A stretch of 64,000 nucleotides of DNA from Pauljensenia sp902373545 (GCF_041432775.1 NZ_JAPWAG010000006.1:1-64000); one strand, 5' to 3'. Shown: positions 1-8,863, counted from the stretch's first letter. Notes: generated by a model from the sequence alone, not told the origin. Translations and numbers: made by a program.

Positions 1-27
1 GGCCCGCGGCGACAGGTGAATAATCTA

Positions 28-107
28 CCCACCCCCACACCCAAAGTCAAACCAAAACAACGTGACCCCCAACACACACAACAAAACCCAACAAACACAA
101 CGAAAAC
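28..107. other. A/C-only skewed stretch downstream of the malic enzyme gene
   Basis: Over these 80 bases the plus strand is almost purely A and C, with only about six G or T. It is far poorer in GC than the surrounding sequence. It lies beyond the terminator of the malic enzyme gene, so the minus-strand transcript would be a G/U-rich tail. No ORF or motif was recognised in it. The gene that should flank it on the left is outside the window. Confidence 0.4.
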
Positions 108-152
108 TCGGCCTCAACCGCACGCCCCAGCCCCGGCCTCGGGATAAAACGA

Positions 153-191
153 GCGGGTCCAACCGCGCCTCACCAGCGCGATTGGACCCGC
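153..191 (-). terminator. Rho-independent terminator of the malic enzyme gene
   Basis: A 10-bp perfect inverted repeat (153-162 with 182-191) has a further CGCGC/GCGCG pairing inside. Read on the minus strand it sits 20 bases beyond the malic enzyme stop codon and is followed by a T-rich run (CGTTTTATC). Confidence 0.7.
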
Positions 192-210
192 AAACGATCC
201 GAAATGACTC

Positions 211-1638
211 TCAGTTCACATCCATGTCGGGCTGAACCGGGATATCCACGGTCGGAAGGTCGCGCACCGCGCGGCGCACGGCCTTGGAGACGGCGGGGGC
301 AACACGCTTATCGAAGGCGCCGGGGATGATGTAGGAGGGCGAGAGCTCGTCCTCGTCAATGACGGACGCGATAGCCACAGCGGCAACGCGCAGAACTTCG
401 GTCGTGATCTCCTTGACCTTGGCGTCCAGGAGGCCGCGGAACAGACCCGGGAAGGCCAGCACGTTGTTGATCTGGTTCGGGTAGTCGCTTCGTCCGGTGG
501 CGACAACGGCCGCGTACTTGCCGGCGCCGATCGGGTCAACCTCGGGTGTGGGGTTGGCCAGCGCGAAGACGATGGCGTTCTCGGCCATGGTCTCGATGTC
601 GGAGGGCTCAAGGATGTTGCCGGACGAGACGCCGATGAAGACGTCGGCACCCTTGAGGACTTCCTTAAGGGAGCCGTGGACGTGGCGCGGGTTGGTCGCC
701 TCAGCGAGGGCCTTGCGGGAGGGGTGCATGCCCTCGGTGGCGTCGCCGGACAGCGCGCCGTCGCGACCGCAGCCGATGATGTCGCGCGCGCCCTGGGCGA
801 GCAGCAGGCGGATGATCGCGTTGCCGGCCGCGCCGACGCCGGAGACGACGATGCGCACGTCTTCGATCTTCTTGCCCACGATCTTCAGGGCGTTGATGAG
901 CGCGGAGAGCACGACGATGGCGGTGCCGTGCTGGTCGTCGTGGAAGACCGGGATGTCGAGCTCGGAGCGCAGGCGCTCTTCGATTTCGAAGCAGCGGGGC
1001 GCGGAGATGTCCTCGAGGTTGATGCCGCCGTACGCGGGGGCAATCGCCTTAACGATGGAGATGATCTCCTCGGTGTCCTTGGTGTCCAGGACGACGGGCC
1101 ACGCGTCGACGCCGCCGAATTCCTTGAACAGGACGGCCTTGCCCTCCATGACGGGCAGGGCGGCCTCGGGACCGATGTCGCCCAGGCCCAGGACGGCGGT
1201 GCCATCGGAGACGACGGCGACCGTGTTGGCCTTCATGGTCAGCAGGTGCGCCTTCTGGGGCATGTCGTGGATCGCGGTGCACACGCGGGCGACGCCGGGG
1301 GTGTAGGCGCGCGAGAGGTCGTCGCGGTTGCGCAGCGGCACCTTGGAGTGGATTTCCACCTTGCCGCCGATGTGGCTCATGAAGGTCTGGTCGGAGACCG
1401 AGTCGGCGACCACGCCGGGCAGCGCGTTGATCGCGTCGCGCACCTCGCGGCGGTGTTCGGAGTCGCGCATGTCGCAGGTGAGGTCGATGATGATGCGCCC
1501 GCGGTCGGAGTCGGCCACGTCCAGGCCCTTGATCTCCGCTCCGGTTGCGGAGACTACGTCGACGATGGACGCAATCGAGGTGGTCTTCTCGTCCACCTCG
1601 ATACGGTAGGAGGCGGTGTACGACGGCGAAGTGCGCAT
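211..1638 (-). CDS. NAD(P)-dependent malic enzyme with N-terminal ACT domain
   Basis: The gene encodes a 475-aa cytosolic enzyme predicted to decarboxylate malate oxidatively to pyruvate, linking the TCA cycle to pyruvate metabolism. The first 85 or so residues look like an ACT-type regulatory domain (beta-alpha-beta pattern with VADSDRGRIIIDLTC). They are followed by the short bacterial malic-enzyme core, with SRAYTPGVA near residue 110, the malate/metal-binding segment EDISAPRCFEIE and the Rossmann motif VVSGVGAAGNAI. The ATG start has a good ribosome binding site (AAAGGATAG). It is transcribed alone, ending in a hairpin just past the stop. Cofactor preference cannot be read from the sequence. 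The family call is firm. Confidence 0.95.
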   Translation of the reverse strand: MRTSPSYTASYRIEVDEKTTSIASIVDVVSATGAEIKGLDVADSDRGRIIIDLTCDMRDSEHRREVRDAINALPGVVADSVSDQTFMSHIGGKVEIHSKVPLRNRDDLSRAYTPGVARVCTAIHDMPQKAHLLTMKANTVAVVSDGTAVLGLGDIGPEAALPVMEGKAVLFKEFGGVDAWPVVLDTKDTEEIISIVKAIAPAYGGINLEDISAPRCFEIEERLRSELDIPVFHDDQHGTAIVVLSALINALKIVGKKIEDVRIVVSGVGAAGNAIIRLLLAQGARDIIGCGRDGALSGDATEGMHPSRKALAEATNPRHVHGSLKEVLKGADVFIGVSSGNILEPSDIETMAENAIVFALANPTPEVDPIGAGKYAAVVATGRSDYPNQINNVLAFPGLFRGLLDAKVKEITTEVLRVAAVAIASVIDEDELSPSYIIPGAFDKRVAPAVSKAVRRAVRDLPTVDIPVQPDMDVN

Positions 1639-1760
1639 GTCTATCCTTTCGTTGGGCGCTCGGCCAGGCGGCCTGGCTGTCCTCTGTCGTTCATCCTAGG
1701 GAAGTTTGGCATGGTGCCGGTAGGGGAAGGTCACAACGTGGACATGAGAGAACGCTCATG

Positions 1761-1774
1761 GACGAGGCCGGGGC
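1761..1774 (+). repeat. Single exact copy of the 14-mer GACGAGGCCGGGGC
   Basis: This intergenic copy lies between the malic enzyme start and the gatB stop, with no paired inverted copy nearby. It belongs to the dispersed 14-mer family described in the findings. Confidence 0.7.
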
Positions 1775-1822
1775 ATCGTTCCGCTTGCCCCTGCACCGGG
1801 TGGGTGGGTAGTCGGGATATGC

Positions 1823-1860
1823 GGGAGGGGCCGGGATCGCGTTCGATCCCGGCCCCTCCC
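1823..1860 (-). terminator. Strong hairpin ending the gatCAB operon
   Basis: A perfect 17-bp GC-rich inverted repeat (1823-1839 with 1844-1860) with a 4-base loop starts 15 bases past the gatB stop. It lacks a clear U-tract, which is common for terminators in high-GC actinobacteria. Confidence 0.75.
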
Positions 1861-1875
1861 GTGTCAGCAATAACC

Positions 1876-3372
1876 TCAGGCGCCGACCATCTCCATGATC
1901 AGCTCGCGCACGCGGGCGGCGTCAGCCTGCCCGCGGGTGGCCTTCATGACCGCGCCGACGAGGGCGCCAGCCGCCTGGACCTTGCCGCCCTTGATCTTGG
2001 CGACGATGTCGGGGTTGGCGTCCAGTGCCTCCTGAACGGCCGCCGTGAGCGCACCGTCGTCGGAGACGACCTCGAGGCCTCGGGCCTCGACGACCTGCGT
2101 CGGGTCGCCTTCGCCCGCGAGGACGCCCTCGAGGGCCTGGCGCGCCAGTTTGTCGTTGATGCGACCCGCATCGATGAGACCCTGCAGCTCGGCGACCTGA
2201 GCGGGGCTGACCCCGGCCTCGTCGAGAGAAACCTCGCGCTCCTTGGCGCGGCGCGAGATCTCGCCCATCCACCACTTGCGGGCGGAGGCGGGATCGCAGC
2301 CCGCGGCCACGGTGGCCTCGATGAGCTCGAGGGCGCCGGCGTTGATGACGTCGCGCATCTCCATGTCCGCGTAGCCCCACTCGGCGCGCAGGCGGCGGCG
2401 CTTGGCGACGGGCAGCTCGGGCAGCGAGGCGCGCAGCTCCTCCACCCATTCACGATCCGGGCGGATCGGAACCAGGTCGGGCTCGGGGAAGTAGCGGTAG
2501 TCCTCGGAATCCGACTTCTCACGGCCGGACGACGTCGAGCCGTCCTCCTCGTGGTAGTGACGGGTCTCCTGCAGGATCGTGCCGCCCTCGGACAGGATCT
2601 GGGCCTGGCGCGCCATCTCGTAGCGCACGGCCGAGGCGATGCCGCGGAAGGAGTTCACGTTCTTCGTCTCGGTGCGCGTGCCCAGCGGGGAGTCCGGCGT
2701 GGGGCGCAGCGACACGTTGATGTCGGCGCGCACGTTGCCGCGCTCCATGCGGGCCTCGGAAACGTCGAGGGCACGGAAAATGTCGCGCAGGGCCTGCACG
2801 TAGGCGGCGGCCACCTCGGGCGCACGCTCACCGGCGCCCTCGATCGGACGGGTCACGATCTCCACGAGCGGCACGCCCGCACGGTTGTAGTCCACGAGCG
2901 AGTGGTCCGCGCCCTGGATGCGACCGTCAGCGCCACCGATGTGCGTGTTCTTGCCCGCGTCCTCCTCCATGTGCGCGCGCTCGATCTGCACGCGGAACAT
3001 GGTGCCGTCCTCGAGCTCGACGTCCACGTAGCCGTCTGCCGCGATCGGCTCGTCGGACTGAGAGGTCTGGAAGGCCTTCGTCAGGTCCGGGTAGAAGTAG
3101 TTCTTACGCGCGAAACGGCAGTACTCCGCAATCTCGCAGTTCAGGGCCAGGCCGATCTTGATCGCGTACTCGACGGCCTTGTGGTTGACGACCGGCAGGG
3201 AGCCGGGCAGACCCAGCGACACGGGGGTCACGAAGGTGTTCGGGTCGCCGCCAAACGCGTTGGGGGCCGCGTCGAACATCTTGGTCTTTGTGCCCAGCTC
3301 GACGTGCACCTCAATGCCGAGAACCGGGTCGAAGCGGCGCGCCGCCTCGTCGTAATCCATGAGCTCAGTCAT
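1876..3372 (-). CDS. gatB: Aspartyl/glutamyl-tRNA amidotransferase subunit B
   Basis: GatB is the 498-aa kinase and tRNA-binding subunit of GatCAB. The complex converts misacylated Glu-tRNA(Gln), and in some species Asp-tRNA(Asn), to the correct amidated form. The N-terminal cradle is evident (DPVLGIEVHVELGTKTKMFD, VDYNRAGVPLVEIVT), and the C-terminal YqeY-like helical tail ends in KATRGQADAARVRELI. The frame opens with GTG then ATG; the ATG at 3372 overlaps the gatA stop by one base (TGATG), which favours translational coupling and that start. Length is normal for the family. It is third in the gatC-gatA-gatB operon and is followed by a strong terminator hairpin. Confidence 0.97.
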   Translation of the reverse strand: MTELMDYDEAARRFDPVLGIEVHVELGTKTKMFDAAPNAFGGDPNTFVTPVSLGLPGSLPVVNHKAVEYAIKIGLALNCEIAEYCRFARKNYFYPDLTKAFQTSQSDEPIAADGYVDVELEDGTMFRVQIERAHMEEDAGKNTHIGGADGRIQGADHSLVDYNRAGVPLVEIVTRPIEGAGERAPEVAAAYVQALRDIFRALDVSEARMERGNVRADINVSLRPTPDSPLGTRTETKNVNSFRGIASAVRYEMARQAQILSEGGTILQETRHYHEEDGSTSSGREKSDSEDYRYFPEPDLVPIRPDREWVEELRASLPELPVAKRRRLRAEWGYADMEMRDVINAGALELIEATVAAGCDPASARKWWMGEISRRAKEREVSLDEAGVSPAQVAELQGLIDAGRINDKLARQALEGVLAGEGDPTQVVEARGLEVVSDDGALTAAVQEALDANPDIVAKIKGGKVQAAGALVGAVMKATRGQADAARVRELIMEMVGA

Positions 3373-4877
3373 CACTTTTCCTCCCAGTTAGCTGCGGGGC
3401 ACTGACCCGCGACGTCGTCGCTGAGGGCTTCCACGAGGGACGCCACCTTGTACATGACCAGGTCGCCGCGCGCGGGGGCCAGCACCTGGAAGCCGATGGG
3501 CAGGCCCTGCGAGGACACGCCGTTCGGGATGTTCATACCGGGGATGCCCGCCAGGTTCGCGGGGATCGTGGCGACGTCGTAGAGGTACATGGCCAGCGGG
3601 TCGGAGGTCTTCTCACCGAACTTGAAGGCCGTCTCGGGGGCCGTGGGCGACACGAGGACGTCGACCTGCTCGAACACCGCATCGAAGTCGCGCTGGATGA
3701 GCGTGCGCACCTTCTGGGCGCTGCCGTAGTAGGCGTCGTAGTAGCCGGCCGAGAGCACGTGCGTGCCCAGGATGATGCGGCGCTTGACCTCGTCGCCGAA
3801 GCCGGCCTCGCGGGTGGCGGCCATGACGCGCTCGGCGGTCACGGGGCCCTCGGTGGGTTCGACGCGGATGCCGTAGCGCATGCCGTCGAAGCGGGCCAGG
3901 TTCGAGGAGACCTCGGCGGGCATGATCAGGTAGTAGGCGCCCAGCGAGTACTCCAGGTGCGGGCAGGAAACCTCGACGATCTCAGCACCGGCCTCGCGCA
4001 GCTTCTCGACGGTGGCGTTGAAGGCGTCGATGACGTCCTGCTGGTAGCCCTCGCCGCTCAGCTCCTTGACGATGCCGACCTTCAGGCCCTTCATGGAACC
4101 TTCCGCGGCGACGGACTCGACGGCCTCGGTGAGCGCGGGAACCGGCTCGTTGAGGGAGGTCGAATCGTTGGGGTCGTAGCCGCCGATCAGCTCGGTCAGG
4201 GCGGCCGCGTCGGCGACCGTGCGGGTGACGGGGCCGATCTGGTCCAGGGACGAGGCCATGGCTACCAGGCCGAAACGCGACACCGCGCCGTAGGTGGGCT
4301 TGGCGCCGACCGTGCCGGTCACGAACGCGGGCTGGCGGATCGAGCCGCCCGTGTCGGAACCGACGGCCAGGGGCACCATGTAGGCCGCAACAGCCGCGGC
4401 CGAGCCACCGCCGGAGCCGCCGGGGATGCGCTCGGTGTCCCAGGGGTTCTTGGTCGCGCCGAAAGCGGAGTGCTCGGTGGACGAACCCATGGCGAACTCG
4501 TCCATGTTGGTCTTGCCGACGATGGGCAGGCCGGCTTCCTTGATCTTGGCGGTGACGGTCGCGTCGTAGGGAGGCTCCCAGTCGCCCAGGATCTTCGAGG
4601 CGCAGGTGGTGCGCAGGCCGCGCGTCACCACGTTGTCCTTCACGGCGATCGGCACACCCGCCAGGCGGTGCAGGGTCTCCCCCGCCGCGCGGCGCGCGTC
4701 CACGTCGGCCGCGGTCGCCAGGGCGCCCTCGCGGTCGACGGTGATGAAGGCGTTGACGCGGTCGTCGATGGCGTCGATGCGGTCCAGGCACGCCTGGGTC
4801 AGCTCCACGGAGGTGATCTGGCCGGCGGCCAGCATGTCGGCCAGCTCCAGGGCGCTCTTCTTCAGCAGCTCGTTCAT
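3372..4877 (-). CDS. gatA: Aspartyl/glutamyl-tRNA amidotransferase subunit A
   Basis: GatA is the 501-aa amidase subunit that liberates ammonia from glutamine for GatB. The amidase signature is present: the Gly/Ser-rich GGSGGGSAAAVAA segment containing the catalytic Ser, GSDTGGSIRQPA, and the Lys of VAGVPIAVKDN. The frame is open further upstream, but the ATG at 4877 gives the conserved MNELLKKSALELADML start. It overlaps the gatC stop by one base (TGATG), so this start was chosen. It is the middle gene of the gatCAB operon. Confidence 0.97.
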   Translation of the reverse strand: MNELLKKSALELADMLAAGQITSVELTQACLDRIDAIDDRVNAFITVDREGALATAADVDARRAAGETLHRLAGVPIAVKDNVVTRGLRTTCASKILGDWEPPYDATVTAKIKEAGLPIVGKTNMDEFAMGSSTEHSAFGATKNPWDTERIPGGSGGGSAAAVAAYMVPLAVGSDTGGSIRQPAFVTGTVGAKPTYGAVSRFGLVAMASSLDQIGPVTRTVADAAALTELIGGYDPNDSTSLNEPVPALTEAVESVAAEGSMKGLKVGIVKELSGEGYQQDVIDAFNATVEKLREAGAEIVEVSCPHLEYSLGAYYLIMPAEVSSNLARFDGMRYGIRVEPTEGPVTAERVMAATREAGFGDEVKRRIILGTHVLSAGYYDAYYGSAQKVRTLIQRDFDAVFEQVDVLVSPTAPETAFKFGEKTSDPLAMYLYDVATIPANLAGIPGMNIPNGVSSQGLPIGFQVLAPARGDLVMYKVASLVEALSDDVAGQCPAANWEEK

Positions 4878-5173
4878 CAGTCCTCCCCCAGGATCTGCGG
4901 AACCAGGAACATGCCGTCCTGTGCGGCGGGCGCCTGGGCCAGGACCTCGTCGCGGTCCACGGTCTGTCCCACCACGTCCTCGCGCCACACGTTGGTCAGC
5001 GGAATCGGGTGGGAGGTTGCGGGAACCTCGGGCGTGGCAACCTCGGACACCTTGGAGACGGCGTCGGCGATTGCGTCGAGTTCACCCGCGAAGCGCGTGA
5101 TTTCCTCGTCGGTCAATGCGATATGGGCCAGACCCGCGACGCGGGCGACCTCGTCAGTACTAATGCGTGACAT
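4877..5173 (-). CDS. gatC: Aspartyl/glutamyl-tRNA amidotransferase subunit C
   Basis: GatC is a 98-aa small subunit that stabilises the GatA-GatB complex. It begins MSRISTDEVARVAGLAHIAL, the usual GatC opening, and ends with the typical region of VWREDVVGQTVDRDEVLAQAP plus DGMFLVPQIL. An in-frame ATG nine bases upstream (5182) is possible, but the family start fits 5173. It is the first gene of the operon. Its start lies only 18 bases from the divergent PLD gene, so its promoter must lie within the neighbouring coding sequence. Confidence 0.95.
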   Translation of the reverse strand: MSRISTDEVARVAGLAHIALTDEEITRFAGELDAIADAVSKVSEVATPEVPATSHPIPLTNVWREDVVGQTVDRDEVLAQAPAAQDGMFLVPQILGED

Positions 5174-5191
5174 GTGTGGCATCCTACCCGT

Positions 5192-6457
5192 ATGGCTTTT
5201 TCGCAGCGACGCCAACTCACCAGGCAGACGTGGTCGATCGTCAAAAAAGCGGGAATTGCGCTTGTCGCCGCCCAGGCGGCTGCTGTCGTCACCGTCCACG
5301 CGATCGACCGCATGCGCACCGCCCGTATCCCCGGTGGCGTGCACGGTTTCCCCACTCTGCCTCCCGCTGACACGCAGATCGGCAACACGGTGGCGCGCAC
5401 GTACACGGAGGGAACTTCCCTGTACGCGGACATGCTGGAGGCCATCGAAGGGGCGACGCATCACATTTATTTCGAGACGTTCATTTGGCGCTCTGACTAC
5501 TGGGGGAAGCGGTTCAAGAATGCGCTGCTCGCGGCCGCTAAGCGCGGTGTCGAGGTGTTTTGCGTGTGGGACGGTTTCGGCGTCCTGAACCAGGATCCGC
5601 GTTTCTACGAGTTCCCGGACATGCCGAACTTGCATGTGCGCAAGTTCCCGACGCTGCGTTCCGGTTTCTTTACGTTCAATATCCGCCGCACGGGCCAGGA
5701 TCACCGCAAGATCCTGGTGGTGGACGGCGAGGTGGGTTTCGTGGGCGGCTATAACATCGGCGATCCGTTTGCGTACGAGTGGCGTGACACGCACGTGCGC
5801 ATCACGGGCGAGGCCGTGTGGGAGCTGGAAAACGGTTTCGTGGATTTTTGGAACCATTTCCGCCCGGCGGATTCGCCGGTTCTACCCGATCAGGGGGCAC
5901 GCGCGTGGAGCGCGGACGTGACCGCGCAGTTCAACCTGCCTCATTCGCTGCTGTATCCGATTCGCGGCATGTACATTGACGCGATCGAGCGCGCGACGGA
6001 TCGCGTGCTGATCACGACGGCGTATTTCATCCCGGATCACGAGGTCTTGGCTTCCCTGATCGCGGCCGCGCGCCGAGGTGTGCGCGTGCAGGTGTTGATC
6101 CCGGAGTTTTCGAATCACATCATGGCTGACTGGGTGGCGCGCCCCTACTACGGCGAGCTGCTGCGCGAGGGCGTGGAGATCTGGCTCTACCGTCACGCGA
6201 TGGTCCACTCGAAGACGATGACGGTGGACGGGCGCTGGTCGACGATCGGTACGGCGAACATCGATCACCTCTCGATGCGGGGCAATTACGAGGTCTGCCT
6301 GCAGTTCTTCTCGCGCCCGCTCGCCGCGCGCATGGAGGAGATTTTCGCGAACGACCTGACGACGGCACGCCGCCTGACGATCGACGAGTGGGACAAGCGC
6401 TCGACCCTCACCCGCGTCGGCGAGGTGCTCCTGGGCCCCTTCGAGCCCCTCGTCTGA
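5192..6457 (+). CDS. Cardiolipin synthase-like phospholipase D family protein
   Basis: This 421-aa membrane-associated protein has two PLD (HKD) motifs. The first is HRKILVVDG with its His near residue 171, followed by VGFVGGYNIGD; the second is HSKTMTVDG with its His near residue 339, followed by STIGTANID. A hydrophobic segment at about residues 12-33 should anchor it in the membrane. The family transfers phosphatidyl groups, most often making cardiolipin from two phosphatidylglycerols. Two intact motifs in one chain support an active enzyme. The ATG at 5192 was chosen over an upstream ATG at 5174 because it gives a usual N-terminus and clears gatC. It stands alone, divergent from gatC and convergent with ligA. 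Confidence 0.88.
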   Translation: MAFSQRRQLTRQTWSIVKKAGIALVAAQAAAVVTVHAIDRMRTARIPGGVHGFPTLPPADTQIGNTVARTYTEGTSLYADMLEAIEGATHHIYFETFIWRSDYWGKRFKNALLAAAKRGVEVFCVWDGFGVLNQDPRFYEFPDMPNLHVRKFPTLRSGFFTFNIRRTGQDHRKILVVDGEVGFVGGYNIGDPFAYEWRDTHVRITGEAVWELENGFVDFWNHFRPADSPVLPDQGARAWSADVTAQFNLPHSLLYPIRGMYIDAIERATDRVLITTAYFIPDHEVLASLIAAARRGVRVQVLIPEFSNHIMADWVARPYYGELLREGVEIWLYRHAMVHSKTMTVDGRWSTIGTANIDHLSMRGNYEVCLQFFSRPLAARMEEIFANDLTTARRLTIDEWDKRSTLTRVGEVLLGPFEPLV

Positions 6458-6471
6458 GCCCCGGCCTCGTC
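6458..6471 (-). repeat. Single exact copy of the 14-mer family
   Basis: The complement GCCCCGGCCTCGTC begins immediately after the stop codon of the PLD gene and runs into the tandem ligA-tail repeats. No inverted partner lies close by. Confidence 0.7.
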
Positions 6472-6559
6472 ACAGGCCGACGGCCAGGCCTTCCTCACGT
6501 CACAGGCCGACGGCCAGGCCTTCCTCACGTCACAGGCCGACGGCTGGCAGGCCTCCCTC
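6469..6559. repeat. 30-bp tandem repeat derived from the ligA 3' end
   Basis: Two identical 30-base units (6469-6498 and 6499-6528) are followed by a third, diverged unit from 6529. That third unit is the real end of ligA, including its stop codon at 6530-6532. The two extra copies lie downstream of ligA in the ligA orientation and each contains the sequence for a tail like AVGL-stop. The simplest reading is local duplication of the last ten codons of ligA into the convergent PLD-ligA gap. Confidence 0.85.
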
Positions 6560-8863
6560 GAGGAGGTCGGCGAATTGCTGCTCGGTAATGACGGGGACGC
6601 CCAGCTCTTTGGCTTTCTTTTCCTTGGAACCCGCGCCCGGGCCGGCGACGACGAGCGAGGTCTTCTTCGAGACCGAACCCGCCGCCTTGCCGCCGCGCGA
6701 CGTAATCGCTTCCTTGGCGCCCTCGCGGTCGTATCCGGGCATCGCGCCCGACACGACGATGGTCAGACCCGCGAGCACGTCCGAGGCCGGTTCGGGCGCT
6801 TCGTCGGCCATGCGCACGCCCGCGCGCGCCCACGCCTCCAGCACCTCCAGGTGCCAGTCGACCGTGAACCAGTCACGCAGGGAGCGGCCGATTTCCTCGC
6901 CCACGCCCTCGACGGCGGAAAGCTCCTCGACCGAGGCGGCGCGCAGAGCATCCATCGTCAGGAACTTCTCTGCCAGCGCGCGGGCCGCGGTGGGGCCGAC
7001 GTGGCGGATGGACAGGGCGACGAGGACGCGCGCGAGGGGCTGGCTCTTGGCCTTGTCCAGCTCGGCGAGCATCTTTTCGGTGCCCTTGGACGCGCTGGGC
7101 TCGATGGGCTCGAAGACGGTCTGCCCGCGCAGCTTGCGGGGCTTGTAGGCCTTCGTCCAGAAGTAGCGGACCTGCTTCCAGTCCCCGGTTTCCTCGCCCT
7201 TCTTCTTGACGGGCTTCCACACCATGACGTCGCGCAGATCCTCGGCGCGCAGGTCGAAGAGCGCGGCCTCCGTGCGCAGGGCGGGGGCCTGCGCGGCGGG
7301 CAGGAGTTCCTCGGCGCGGGTGATCTGCTCGCCGTGGGGCAGCTCGCGGCCGCCCTCCAGGGTGAGGACGGTGCCGTCCTCCAGGGTGACGCTGTGGCCG
7401 GCAACCAGGGCGGCCGCCACCTCATCGCGGTCGTTTTCGGGCTGAGTCATAGCCAGGGCGGACTCGTCGCCGAGGCCCTCCACATCCAGGGCGCTTCTGG
7501 CGCCCACGTGGGCGAGACGCTCGGTGATCTGCGCGGGGCACGCGCCCTTATTGGGGCATCGCAGGTCGACGTCGCCTTCCTTCTCCTGGACGAGCGACGT
7601 CCCGCAGGAGGGGCACTGCTCGGGCATCACGAAGGGACGCTCGGAGCCGTTGCGCGCGTCCTCGACGGGGGCGACGATCTCGGGGATGACGTCGCCGGCC
7701 TTGCGCAACACGACGAGGTCGCCGATAAGCACGCCCTTGCGGGCGACCTCCTGGGCGTTGTGCAGGGTCGCGCGCGCGACGTTCGAGCCCGCGACCAGCA
7801 CGGATTCCATGACGCCATACGGGGTCACGCGGCCGGTGCGCCCCACCTGCACCCGGATGTCGAGCAGGCGCGTGTGCACCTCCTCGGGCGGGAACTTGTA
7901 GGCGGCCGCCCAGCGCGGCGTGCGCGAGGTCGAGCCGAGGGAACGCTGCAGGTCCAGGTCGTTGATCTTGACGACGACGCCGTCGATCTCGTGGACGAGG
8001 CCGTGGCGGTCCGCGCCGATCTCGGCGATCCGCTCTTCGATAGCCTTCCGGCCTGTGAGCAGGCGAGTGTAGGGCGAGACGGGCAGGCCCCAGTCGCGCA
8101 GCTGCTCGTACCAGCCCATCTGGGTGGTCGGCTCGGTAAAGTCCTCCCCGGCCTCGACGAAGCCGATGCCGTGGGCGACCATCGCGAGGGGGCGCTTGGC
8201 GGTCTCAGCCGGGTCTTTTTGGCGCAGGGAACCGGCGGCTGCGTTGCGCGCGTTGACGAAGGTCTTTTCTCCGGCCTCGACGCGAGCCTCGTTGAAGGCG
8301 GCGAAGTCAGCGACCGGGAAGTAGACCTCGCCGCGAACCTCAACGCGTGCGGGGACGGTGCCAGTCAGGGTCTGCGGGATCGAGGCGATGGTTCGCGCGT
8401 TGGCGGTGACGTCTTCGCCGACGTAGCCGTCACCTCGGGTGGCGGCGCGCACGAGGCGGCCGTTCTCGTACAGGAGGTTGATGGACAGGCCGTCGACCTT
8501 GACCTCGGTCGTCATCTCGGGGTCGTCGATGCCGGTGGCCTCGGCCATGCGGGTCTCCCACCCGGCGAGCTCCTCGAGGGAGAACACGTCGTCGAGGGAC
8601 ATCATCTGGGCGAGGTGGCGCACCTCGGAGAACCCGGAGTCGACACTGCCGCCCACGCTCATCGTGGGTGAGTCGGCGCCGCGCAGCTGCGGGTAGCGCT
8701 CCTCGATCTCTTCGACCTCGCGGTACATGCGGTCGTAGTCCGCGTCCGAAAGGGTCGGCGAATCACGGTCGTAGTAGGCGGCGCGGGCCTCGTTGATGCG
8801 GTCAACGAGGCCGTTGTAGGTCTCGCGTGTCGTCTCGAACGTGTCGTCATGCATGGGGTCCAT
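6530..8863 (-). CDS. ligA: NAD-dependent DNA ligase LigA
   Basis: This 777-aa enzyme seals nicks in replication and repair using NAD. The adenylation domain has its nucleophilic lysine at about residue 122 in VKVDGLSINL. The OB fold is followed by a four-Cys zinc finger (Cys 417, 420, 436, 442), helix-hairpin-helix repeats around 610-670 and a C-terminal BRCT domain from about 695 (LAGLTIVVSGAMPGYDREG). The protein is roughly 80-100 residues longer than a typical bacterial LigA. The extra length lies between VEGLGDE (about 465) and KGTEKMLAELDKAKS (about 594), containing a Lys-rich segment. Two start codons (8863, 8854) are possible with no clear ribosome binding site. The gene is convergent with the PLD gene. 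Confidence 0.96.
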   Translation of the reverse strand: MDPMHDDTFETTRETYNGLVDRINEARAAYYDRDSPTLSDADYDRMYREVEEIEERYPQLRGADSPTMSVGGSVDSGFSEVRHLAQMMSLDDVFSLEELAGWETRMAEATGIDDPEMTTEVKVDGLSINLLYENGRLVRAATRGDGYVGEDVTANARTIASIPQTLTGTVPARVEVRGEVYFPVADFAAFNEARVEAGEKTFVNARNAAAGSLRQKDPAETAKRPLAMVAHGIGFVEAGEDFTEPTTQMGWYEQLRDWGLPVSPYTRLLTGRKAIEERIAEIGADRHGLVHEIDGVVVKINDLDLQRSLGSTSRTPRWAAAYKFPPEEVHTRLLDIRVQVGRTGRVTPYGVMESVLVAGSNVARATLHNAQEVARKGVLIGDLVVLRKAGDVIPEIVAPVEDARNGSERPFVMPEQCPSCGTSLVQEKEGDVDLRCPNKGACPAQITERLAHVGARSALDVEGLGDESALAMTQPENDRDEVAAALVAGHSVTLEDGTVLTLEGGRELPHGEQITRAEELLPAAQAPALRTEAALFDLRAEDLRDVMVWKPVKKKGEETGDWKQVRYFWTKAYKPRKLRGQTVFEPIEPSASKGTEKMLAELDKAKSQPLARVLVALSIRHVGPTAARALAEKFLTMDALRAASVEELSAVEGVGEEIGRSLRDWFTVDWHLEVLEAWARAGVRMADEAPEPASDVLAGLTIVVSGAMPGYDREGAKEAITSRGGKAAGSVSKKTSLVVAGPGAGSKEKKAKELGVPVITEQQFADLLEGGLPAVGL

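Noticed and set aside
676..3405. Long plus-strand open frame opposite malic enzyme and gatB
   Set aside because: It is an antisense shadow of well-identified genes with high third-position GC; its translation is low complexity and matches no family.
6469..6559. 30-bp tandem units considered as CRISPR repeats
   Set aside because: Adjacent units without spacers and clearly derived from the ligA end.
6575..8671. Long plus-strand open frame opposite ligA
   Set aside because: Antisense shadow of ligA, whose motifs are complete; no independent start signals.
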